Below are positions 7,383-14,039 of a DNA stretch of 16,153 nucleotides, piece after piece. Under the pieces are notes generated by a model. That model searched no databases. It was not told the DNA's origin and was given only the letters and a program-made list of their open reading frames with translations. Position 1 is the first letter of the stretch; the number at the start of each line of letters is the position of its first letter. Source of the stretch: Lutibacter sp. Lineage in GTDB: Bacteria; Bacteroidota; Bacteroidia; Flavobacteriales; Flavobacteriaceae. The translations under genes were made by a program, and so were the position numbers. The stretch spans positions 1 through 16,153 of the forward strand of contig NZ_JAKIUR010000058.1 of NCBI RefSeq assembly GCF_021647475.1, in the 5' to 3' direction.

Positions 7383-7685
7383 GCCTGCCTGCCGGACAGG
7401 CAGGTTCAGCATGACGAAAACGACGCCATTCTCAGTAGGTCATTGAGCGTAGTCGAAGTGTTGACTGAGAATCTTTTGACGAGAATTAAAAAGAAAATTA
7501 AGTTTAATAAGTGACAGATGCTGAATCAAGTTCAGCATGACGAAAACAACGTCATTCTCAGCTTGACTGAGAATCTTTTAATATGAAAGAGAAAGTAAAA
7601 GATACTGAAGGAAGCCTGCCTGCCGGACAGGTAAGTTTAGCATGACGAAACACAACGTCATTCTCAGCTCGACTGGGAATCTTTT
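7373..7685. repeat. Family B palindromic repeat cluster before the second GIY-YIG gene
   Basis: Three head-to-head units, each an inverted half (AGATGCTGAA..TTCAGCATGACG) followed by a forward half (CGTCATTCTCAG..CTGAGAATCTTTT). They are 7373-7477 (with a 26-base loop extension around 7436-7461), 7516-7579 and 7600-7685. Nested GC-rich palindromes lie at 7384-7404 and 7615-7632. The segment 7373-7512 is nearly the same as 8019-8156 on the other side of the GIY-YIG gene. The first unit overlaps the last codons and stop of the glycosyltransferase. This fills the 334-base gap completely apart from about 30 bases before the next gene. Confidence 0.9.
7554..7579 (+). terminator. Terminator-like hairpin within a family B repeat
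   Basis: The 8-bp stem ATTCTCAG/CTGAGAAT with a 5-base loop is followed by CTTTT, the shape of a weak intrinsic terminator. An equivalent hairpin lies at 7660-7685 (one G-U pair). They could reduce transcription into the downstream polysaccharide genes, but the stem is AT-rich and the T run short, so activity is uncertain. Confidence 0.3.
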
Positions 7686-7716
7686 GAAATGAAGTTTAAA
7701 TGCTAATTGAAAAATA

Positions 7717-8001
7717 ATGAAAGAAAGTTATACCTATATTTTAAGTAATAAAAATAGAACAGTTTTATATATTGGGGTAACTTCTAATTTAATTAAAAGA
7801 GTTGAAGATCATAAAAACAGTATAGGTTCAGAGTTTACAAAAAAATATAATGTTAATGAATTATTATATTTTGAAACTTTTACAGAGATAAATCAAGCTA
7901 TAAATAGAGAAAAACAATTAAAAAATTGGAATAAAGAATGGAAATGGAATTTAATAAAAGAAAATAATCCTGATTTAGTAGATTTGTATGATGAAATGTA
8001 A
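7717..8001 (+). CDS. Small GIY-YIG nuclease-domain protein (second, divergent copy)
   Basis: A 94-residue single-domain GIY-YIG protein. YTYIL (5-9) and LYIGVTSN (17-24) form the core motif, with Arg28, His32 and Glu65 (REKQLKNW, 64-71) at the catalytic and metal positions; the C-terminus NPDLVDLY is typical of the YhbQ-like group. It appears intact. It differs over most of its length from the protein at 1850-2137. The repeats around it are also different: family B here, family A there. Direct repeats of about 140 bases (7373-7512 and 8019-8156) flank the gene, which suggests that gene plus one repeat block is a duplicable or movable unit. It interrupts a run of glycosyltransferase genes and has no evident role in the polysaccharide pathway. 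Confidence 0.9.
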   Translation: MKESYTYILSNKNRTVLYIGVTSNLIKRVEDHKNSIGSEFTKKYNVNELLYFETFTEINQAINREKQLKNWNKEWKWNLIKENNPDLVDLYDEM

Positions 8002-8018
8002 GTTATATAGTAACAGAT

Positions 8019-8315
8019 GCTGAAATAAGCCTGCCTGCCGGACAGGCAGGTTCAGCATGACGAAAACAACGTCATTCTCAGTAGGTCACTGAGCGTAGTC
8101 GAAGTGTTGACTGGGAATCTTTTAAAGGAATTAAAAGAAAACTAAGTTTAATAAGTAAAAGATACTGAAGGAAGCTTGCCTGCCGGACAGGTAAGTTCAG
8201 CATGACGAAAACAACGTCATTCCGTACTGGTTGCGGAATCTCATGATATAAAAGAGAAAGTAACAGATGCTGAAACAAGTCCAGCATGACGAAAACAACG
8301 TCATTCTCAGCTTGA
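8019..8315. repeat. Family B palindromic repeat cluster after the second GIY-YIG gene
   Basis: This nearly fills the 349-base gap. Unit 8019-8123 matches 7373-7477 with about five differences, all transitions. Unit 8160-8244 pairs an inverted half carrying the nested palindrome (8175-8192) with a forward half of different stem sequence (TCCGTACTGGTTGCGGA). Unit 8265-8315 has a complete inverted half and a forward half cut short after CTTGAC. A small hairpin TACTG/CAGTA (8336-8350) abuts the next ATG. The varied stems with constant CGTCAT and ATCT ends show that hairpin structure is kept while sequence drifts. Confidence 0.9.
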
Positions 8316-8350
8316 CAAAAGAATAATAAAATAAGTACTGTATAGCAGTA

Positions 8351-9430
8351 ATGAAAAATAAACTAAAAGTCATACAAATTATAGATTCCTTAAACCCAGG
8401 AGGTGCAGAAATGATGGCAGTAAATATTGCTAATGGTTTAGCAAAAAACGGTATAAAATCATTTTTATGTGCTACTCGTATAGAAGGAGATTTAAAAACT
8501 AAAATTAATGATGAGGTAGGTTATCTGTTTTTAAATAAAAAATCATCTTTAGGTATAAATACTTTTATAAAATTGAGTAAATTTATTAAAAGGAATCAAA
8601 TAGCTATAATTCATGCACATTCATCTTCCTATTTTATAGCTTCTATAATAAAAGTTATGAATCCAAGTGTTAAGTTAGTATGGCATAATCATTATGGAAA
8701 TAGTGAAAACCTTCCCATATTAAATAAAATTCTTTTGATTGGAATATCTAATATATTTAATTCAACAATTTCTGTAAATTTAAAATTAAAAGAATGGGCT
8801 ATTTCAACTCTAAAGTCTAAAAACAATTATTACCTCCCAAATTTTGCATCTCTTAACGCTAAAATTAAAGAAACAACTTTTTTAAAGAAAAATAATAATA
8901 CTAGAATACTATGTTTAGCTAATTTTAGACCTGAAAAAGATCACATTAATTTGTTAAAAGCCTTTATAAAAGTTCAAAAAACACATTCAGATTGGACCTT
9001 ACATTTAATTGGGTTAGATTTAATGAATAATTATTCAGATAGTATTAAATCTTTCATCATCAAACATCAATTAACTAATACTGTATTTTTATATGGAGCA
9101 TGTCAGGATATAGCATTTATTTTAGAGCAAGCTACTATTGGAATTTTAGCATCAAAATCAGAAGGATTACCTGTTGCTTTATTAGAATATGGATTGGCAA
9201 AATTATCCGTAGTAGTTACTAATGTAGGCGATTGTGCAAATGTAGTAACAAATGAAATTAACGGATTGATAGTTCCTCCTAATAATGATGTATTATTAGG
9301 AGAAGCAATTTTAAAACTAATAAATAAACCAAAATTATCTAAAACTTTAGGAGAAGAATTATTTAATACGGTAACTTCAAAATTTTCTAAAGAAAAGTAT
9401 ATTTCTAAATTAATTAAAATATATCATTGA
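8351..9430 (+). CDS. GT4-family glycosyltransferase
   Basis: A 359-residue GT-B retaining glycosyltransferase of the repeat-unit assembly pathway. The N-terminal domain opens with VIQIIDSLNPGGAEMMAVNI (7-26), whose GGAE loop is typical, and has IHAHSSSYF (87-95) and WHNHYG (111-116). The C-terminal domain contains ILCLANFRPEKDHINLLKAF (186-205), LHLIGLD (217-223), FLYGACQDI (246-254) and the donor-site EX7E motif EGLPVALLE (Glu271, Glu279), then NEINGLIVPPNN. This resembles the WcaL/WbaZ-type GT4 group, but sugar and linkage cannot be read from sequence. It restarts the coupled gene run after the repeat cluster. Its TGA overlaps the TTG start of the next gene. Confidence 0.92.
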   Translation: MKNKLKVIQIIDSLNPGGAEMMAVNIANGLAKNGIKSFLCATRIEGDLKTKINDEVGYLFLNKKSSLGINTFIKLSKFIKRNQIAIIHAHSSSYFIASIIKVMNPSVKLVWHNHYGNSENLPILNKILLIGISNIFNSTISVNLKLKEWAISTLKSKNNYYLPNFASLNAKIKETTFLKKNNNTRILCLANFRPEKDHINLLKAFIKVQKTHSDWTLHLIGLDLMNNYSDSIKSFIIKHQLTNTVFLYGACQDIAFILEQATIGILASKSEGLPVALLEYGLAKLSVVVTNVGDCANVVTNEINGLIVPPNNDVLLGEAILKLINKPKLSKTLGEELFNTVTSKFSKEKYISKLIKIYH

Positions 9431-10770
9431 ATAGTAAAACTTCATATGGCAGGCTAATTCTAGCTATAATTCATCTTGTTTTAGGAGTTTTATTGCTTGT
9501 AGGGATTGTTGCAAAAGTATATTCTACTTTAATTGTTGCATTTGGCATTTTGTTTATTATTAAATCTAAAAATAAACACAATGAAGCAATGCTTTGGAGT
9601 GCTTATTTAGTTGGAGCAGAGGTTTTATTTAGAATGTCTGGTGGTACACTTTTTTATGAGTTGCCAAAATACTCAGTTTTACTTTTCTTGCTTTTAGGTT
9701 TATTTGTAGAAAAGAAAAAACATGCAGTTTCAATAACCTATTTAATTTATATTCTTTTATTATTAATAGGAATAGCTTTTACTAATATTCCTTTTACAGA
9801 ATCTATACGAAAAGCAGTTGCATTTAATTTAAGTGGTCCTATTTTATTAGGGGTTTCTGCAATTTATTTTTATAAGCGAAAAATTACGTTACAAAAGTTG
9901 ATGGACATGTTATTTTATATGTTATTACCTATAATTTCTATGCTAAGTTTGTTATATTTTAAATCTCCTGATATTAAAGATATTACCTTTAATACGGAAG
10001 CCAATTTTGCAACCTCTGGTGGATTTGGGCCTAACCAAGTAGCGACTATTTTGGGCTTAGGTATTTTTATTGTTACAGTATATTTATTTTTTAAAAAACG
10101 AATATTTCATGTATTTTTAATAGATATTTTTCTTTTAATCTATTTAATTTTTAGAGGTTTGTTAACGTTTTCTAGAGGAGGAATTCTAACATCATTTTTA
10201 GCAATAGGTTTTTTTACATTTTTTTACATTTTAGCAACTAAAGATAAATTGAAAAATTTGATAAAATTTGCAACTTTATTTGTATTTTTTGGAATTGCTT
10301 TGTTACTATACACCTCAAATTTAACGGGTGGGATGCTAATGAACCGATATACCAATAAGAATGCAGCTGGAATTGAAAAAAACGATATTTCAACTGGAAG
10401 AGTAATAATTTTTGAAACAGATTTAGAAGGCTTTTTAGATCATCCATTTTTTGGGTTGGGAGTTGGTGGAAGTAAATTTTATAGATTAGATAAATTAGAT
10501 AGATATGCCGCATCACATAATGAAGTAAGCAGATTATTAAGCGAACACGGAATGATTGGATTAATAATCTTGTTTTTATTGATAGTTGTGCCTATAAAAA
10601 GCATGAAAAATCAATCTAATTTAGCTAGAGCATTTTTAGGTGCATTCTTTCTATTTTGGTTTTTAACCATTAATCACTCGGCAATGCGTATTGCATTTCC
10701 GGGATTTATTTATGGATTAAGTTTAATAACATTAAAAATAAATGAAGAAAATTTTATATATAGGAAATAA
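9427..10770 (+). CDS. O-antigen polymerase/ligase-like membrane protein (Wzy-type)
   Basis: A 447-residue polytopic inner-membrane protein with about ten hydrophobic segments. It has the Wzy_C/O-antigen-ligase pattern: FGPNQVATILGLGIF (200-214), LLTFSRGGILTSFLAI (245-260), a large periplasmic loop (about 296-370) containing GRVIIFETDLEGFLDHPFFG (324-343), GLGVGG and ASHNEVSRLLSEHGMIGLI (362-380), then three more membrane segments. It most likely polymerises the lipid-linked repeat units in the periplasm; a ligase role is possible because the families look alike. The start is TTG at 9427, in a TTGA overlap with the previous stop. The first in-frame ATG is about 55 codons in and would remove the first membrane segments. 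The end overlaps the next gene by 29 bases. Confidence 0.88.
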   Translation: MNSKTSYGRLILAIIHLVLGVLLLVGIVAKVYSTLIVAFGILFIIKSKNKHNEAMLWSAYLVGAEVLFRMSGGTLFYELPKYSVLLFLLLGLFVEKKKHAVSITYLIYILLLLIGIAFTNIPFTESIRKAVAFNLSGPILLGVSAIYFYKRKITLQKLMDMLFYMLLPIISMLSLLYFKSPDIKDITFNTEANFATSGGFGPNQVATILGLGIFIVTVYLFFKKRIFHVFLIDIFLLIYLIFRGLLTFSRGGILTSFLAIGFFTFFYILATKDKLKNLIKFATLFVFFGIALLLYTSNLTGGMLMNRYTNKNAAGIEKNDISTGRVIIFETDLEGFLDHPFFGLGVGGSKFYRLDKLDRYAASHNEVSRLLSEHGMIGLIILFLLIVVPIKSMKNQSNLARAFLGAFFLFWFLTINHSAMRIAFPGFIYGLSLITLKINEENFIYRK

Positions 10771-11755
10771 TTTTGCTAAAAACAGCAAGTATCATTCAGC
10801 TATGGAAACTTTAAGCAGTTTGCTAACAGCTGAAGGCTTTGAGGTTATAAAATCTTCTTCAAAAAAAAATAGAATCCTTCGTTTGTTTGCTATGTGTACC
10901 ACAACTATAAAACTTAGAAACAAAGTTGATTTTATATTAATTGATACTTTTAGTACCTTAAATTTTTGGTATGCAGTAATTATTTCTCAATTGGCTAGAC
11001 TTTTTAAAATAGAATATATTTCTATTTTACATGGAGGAAATTTACCTCATAGATTACATAAAAACCCATTTTTATCAAAATTAATATTTGATAATTCTTA
11101 TAAAAATGTTACTCCATCAAAATATTTGGAAGTGGAATTTAATAAATGCAATTTTAAAACGGAATATATTCCAAATCCAATTACATTAGCTGATTATCAA
11201 TTTATCGAAAGGAAAAATAGTCAACCAAATTTACTTTGGGTACGTGCTTTTGATAAAATATACAATCCGTTATTAGCTGTAAATGTGTTGTTTGAATTAA
11301 AAAAGAAATATTCTAATGCAACTTTATGTATGGTTGGACCAGATAAAGATGGAACTTTGGGTGAGGCTAAAAAATTAGCAAAAAAGCTTGAAATTTATGA
11401 AAGTATTAAATTTACAGGCGTTTTACCAAAAGAAGAATGGCATCAACTTTCAATAAAATATAATATTTTTATCAATACAACAACCATTGATAATATGCCT
11501 GTGAGCATTATTGAAGCTATGGCTTTGGGTTTTCCTATTGTTTCAACTAATGTAGGTGGATTATCTTATTTAATTGATAATGAAGTGGATGGATTGTTGG
11601 TTTTACCCAATAATAAAATTGAAATGGTTAATGCCATTAAACGGTTAATAAATAGTCCTACATTGGCAAATAAACTATCAACCAATGCACGAAAAAAAGC
11701 GGAAACATTTGATATTAAAGGTATTACAAATCAATGGTTAAAATTACTAACATAG
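10742..11755 (+). CDS. GT4-family glycosyltransferase
   Basis: A 337-residue GT-B glycosyltransferase, a little shorter than the other GT4 proteins here. The N-terminus KKILYIGNNFAKNSKYHSAM (2-21) is the first strand and loop; ISILHGGNLPHRL (93-105) follows. The C-terminal domain has NLLWVRAFDKIYNPLLAVNV (163-182), LCMVGPDKDG (195-204), IKFTGVLPKEEW (222-233) and the donor-site region INTTTIDNMPVSIIEAMALG (244-263). Here the first Glu of the EX7E motif is replaced by Asp250 while Glu258 is kept, a change found in some active relatives. The start lies inside the end of the polymerase gene (29-base overlap), which supports co-translation. Confidence 0.9.
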   Translation: MKKILYIGNNFAKNSKYHSAMETLSSLLTAEGFEVIKSSSKKNRILRLFAMCTTTIKLRNKVDFILIDTFSTLNFWYAVIISQLARLFKIEYISILHGGNLPHRLHKNPFLSKLIFDNSYKNVTPSKYLEVEFNKCNFKTEYIPNPITLADYQFIERKNSQPNLLWVRAFDKIYNPLLAVNVLFELKKKYSNATLCMVGPDKDGTLGEAKKLAKKLEIYESIKFTGVLPKEEWHQLSIKYNIFINTTTIDNMPVSIIEAMALGFPIVSTNVGGLSYLIDNEVDGLLVLPNNKIEMVNAIKRLINSPTLANKLSTNARKKAETFDIKGITNQWLKLLT

Positions 11756-13044
11756 TGTTTTACAAACTTATATTTAATATCGGTAAAAAATTAAGAAATC
11801 CATCTTTAAATAATTGGTTCAATTTTTTAAAAGAATCCGAAAGGTGGTCTTTGAGTTCTATTAAAACTTATCAATTAAAAAAACTACAAAAATTAATTAA
11901 AATAGCTTATAATCAATCTGATTATTATAAGCAAATATTTGATAAAATTGGGATTCATCCATCTGAAATTAAAACTTTAGAAGATATTCAAAAATTACCT
12001 ATTTTAACCAAATCTGATTTAATAAAAAATAAATCTACGATACAAACTTCTATTAAATTTAAAAAAGTTTTTAAAGCAAATACTTCTGGAAGTACAGGGC
12101 AATCTTTAAATTTTTTACGAAATGAATCTGCTGATTCATTTAATAGAGCTTCAATTTTTAGAGGATATTCTTGGTTTAATGTTAAGCCTTGGGAATTGAA
12201 TGGTTATTTTTGGGGCTATAATTTATCTATTTTTAAACGATTAAAACTTAAGTTGCTAGATGTTTTACAAAATCGATTTAGAATATTTAGTTTTGAAGAA
12301 AAACCATTACTTAAATTTATTAAAAAGTTAAAAAAAGCTAATTTTTTACACGGATATTCATCAATGATATATGAAGTTGCAAAATATATTAATAAGAATA
12401 ATCTATCAAATCATTTTAAATTAAAAATGGTTAAAGGAACTTCTGAAAAGATTTTTGATAGCTATCAAAGTGAAGTTAAAAAGGCATTTGGTTTAAAAAT
12501 GATAAGTGAATATGGTGCAGCCGAAACAGGTATTATTGCTTTTGAATGTTCTAAAGGAAATATGCATATTAATATGGAAGGCGTTATAGTTGAAGTGATT
12601 GATAATGAGGTTATTGTAACTAATTTACAAATGACTTCTTTTCCTGTAATTAGATATAAATTAGGAGATTATATTAAACTAGCTCCAAAAGAAAAAAAAT
12701 GTTCTTGTGGTATGAAACATTTAATTATTGAAGAAGTTACGGGTAGAGTAGGTTCTATAATTTATGGCTCTAAAAACAATTATCCAAGTTTGTACCTCTA
12801 TTATATTTTCAAGAATTTGGGGATAGAAAATGCTTTATTTTTAACCTATCAAGTAATTCAAAAATCAAAAGGAAATTTAATTTTTAAAGTTGCCGAAACT
12901 TTAAATAAAAATGATTTAGTTTTGGTAAAAAAGGAAATTGAAAAATATTTTAAGCACGATTTAGTTTATGAAATTATAGATCATCAAAACCTAAATTCTA
13001 ATAATCAACAAAAAACAAAAAGTTTCATTTCAGAAATCGGTTAA
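11734..13044 (+). CDS. CapK/PaaK-like adenylate-forming enzyme
   Basis: A 436-residue protein of the phenylacetate-CoA ligase/CapK branch of the adenylate-forming (ANL) superfamily. It has the phosphate-binding loop NTSGSTGQSLNF (116-127), the aromatic-adenine motif SEYGAAETG (258-266), RYKLGDYIKL (307-316) with a following CSCG (323-326), and GRVGSI (338-343) near the start of the C-terminal domain. Such proteins are common in polysaccharide loci, where their substrate is generally unknown; activation of an acyl or amino acid group for sugar decoration is a reasonable guess. Two starts are possible: ATG 11734 (22-base overlap) and the in-frame GTG 11755, whose first base is the last base of the upstream stop codon. 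The N-terminal residues are poorly conserved, so I cannot choose firmly. Confidence 0.85.
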   Translation: MVKITNIVFYKLIFNIGKKLRNPSLNNWFNFLKESERWSLSSIKTYQLKKLQKLIKIAYNQSDYYKQIFDKIGIHPSEIKTLEDIQKLPILTKSDLIKNKSTIQTSIKFKKVFKANTSGSTGQSLNFLRNESADSFNRASIFRGYSWFNVKPWELNGYFWGYNLSIFKRLKLKLLDVLQNRFRIFSFEEKPLLKFIKKLKKANFLHGYSSMIYEVAKYINKNNLSNHFKLKMVKGTSEKIFDSYQSEVKKAFGLKMISEYGAAETGIIAFECSKGNMHINMEGVIVEVIDNEVIVTNLQMTSFPVIRYKLGDYIKLAPKEKKCSCGMKHLIIEEVTGRVGSIIYGSKNNYPSLYLYYIFKNLGIENALFLTYQVIQKSKGNLIFKVAETLNKNDLVLVKKEIEKYFKHDLVYEIIDHQNLNSNNQQKTKSFISEIG

Positions 13045-13051
13045 AGACAGT

Positions 13052-13792
13052 ATGGATAAATTAGTATCAATAATTACCCCGAATTTTAATTGTGAAAAAT
13101 TTATAGCAGCTACTATTAAAAGTGTTATTAATCAAACCTATAAAAATTGGGAATTGATTATTGTAGATGACTGTTCTACAGATAATTCTGTTAAAATTAT
13201 TAATGATTTTATTAGTAAAGGTGAAAGAATAAAATTGATTAAACTTAATAAGAACTCAGGACCAGCAGTTGCTAGAAATAAAGCTATTGAGTTGTCAAAA
13301 GGAGATTATATGGCTTTTTTAGATAGCGATGATTTATGGGATTCAGAAAAGTTAGAAATCCAATTGAACTTTATGGAATCAAAACAAATTGCCTTATCCT
13401 TTACATCCTATTTTTCTGTGAATGAGGAAGGTGTAAAACTAAAAATGATAGAAGCTAAGCAAAAGATTTCCTATAAAAATTTATTAACTAATAATTATAT
13501 TGGTTGTTTAACAGCAATGTATTCTGTAAAACAATTGGGGAAGGTATATTTTCCTAACATTAAGAAAAGACAAGATTGGGCATTATGGCTAAAAATAACT
13601 AAATCTGGAGTTTTAGCACATGGTATAAATAAACCTTTGGCATACTACACTAAAAGGGATTTTTCCGTATCAAGTAATAAGTGGGATTTACTCAAATACA
13701 ATTGGAAAATTTATAGAGAATTTGAAAACCTTAGTATAGTTGTCTCCTTTTATTATTTTATACAATTGTTTTTAAAGAAAATAGTAAAATAA
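13052..13792 (+). CDS. GT2-family glycosyltransferase
   Basis: A 246-residue GT-A-fold inverting glycosyltransferase. It shows SIITPNFNCEKFIAATIKSV (6-25), the nucleotide-binding IIVDDCSTDNS (36-46) with Asp39/Asp40, NSGPAVARNKAI (68-79), and FLDSDDLW (89-96), whose DxD supplies the metal and diphosphate ligands. KKRQDWALWLKI (171-182) holds the catalytic-base position, usually ED, here QD (Gln174, Asp175). The C-terminus has one hydrophobic stretch (about 228-241) that may anchor it to the membrane. The gene starts 7 bases after the CapK-like gene, so it shares the transcript. It is the last of the tightly packed genes before a repeat-bearing gap. Confidence 0.92.
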   Translation: MDKLVSIITPNFNCEKFIAATIKSVINQTYKNWELIIVDDCSTDNSVKIINDFISKGERIKLIKLNKNSGPAVARNKAIELSKGDYMAFLDSDDLWDSEKLEIQLNFMESKQIALSFTSYFSVNEEGVKLKMIEAKQKISYKNLLTNNYIGCLTAMYSVKQLGKVYFPNIKKRQDWALWLKITKSGVLAHGINKPLAYYTKRDFSVSSNKWDLLKYNWKIYREFENLSIVVSFYYFIQLFLKKIVK

Positions 13793-13800
13793 TTTTTTTG

Positions 13801-13940
13801 TGTCCGTAAATAGTAATAATAAAGAACAACGTCATGCTGAACTTGTTTCAGCATCTCATTTCCATTTGATAACCAGTGTTTTATTGAATACGACCCTGAA
13901 ACAAGTTCAGGGTGACGAACATTATGTAGGATTACGGACA
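13801..13940. repeat. Family B hairpin pair bounded by 9-base inverted ends
   Basis: A forward family B half (CGTCATGCTGAACTTGTTTC.., 13830-13856) and an inverted half (13891-13917, GACCCTGAAACAAGTTCAGG..) have mutually complementary interiors. The pair is bounded by a perfect 9-base inverted repeat, TGTCCGTAA (13801-13809) and TTACGGACA (13932-13940), giving a 140-base element. No obvious target-site duplication is visible. It lies between the GT2 gene and the promoter of the sugar-phosphate transferase. Confidence 0.75.
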
Positions 13941-13969
13941 ATCAGAAATAAATTTTTTAATTATGGAAG

Positions 13970-14004
13970 TTGAAATATATATTATAAAAAATAACCTAAC
14001 TTTG
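13970..14004 (+). promoter_or_regulatory. Candidate Bacteroidota promoter for the sugar-phosphate transferase
   Basis: TAACTTTG (13997-14004) fits the Bacteroidota -7 consensus TAnnTTTG exactly. A TTG at 13970-13972 could be the -33 element, though the 24-base spacing is slightly long. Transcription would start near 14010, leaving a leader of about 30 bases before the ATG at 14040. This suggests that the initiating transferase has its own promoter. Confidence 0.5.
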
Positions 14005-14039
14005 AATGCTTAAGTAACCAATATTTAAACCTATTTTAA

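Noticed and set aside
8078..8287. Minus-strand open frame of 69 codons after the second GIY-YIG gene
   Set aside because: Consists of family B repeats read through; such peptides are a common annotation artefact of these palindromes.
10238..10516. Minus-strand open frame inside the polymerase gene
   Set aside because: Antisense to a conserved membrane-protein gene and without any motif.
13753..13941. Minus-strand open frame containing RHPELVSGS and MLKQVQHD
   Set aside because: A read-through of the family B hairpin pair plus the antisense end of the GT2 gene, not a gene.
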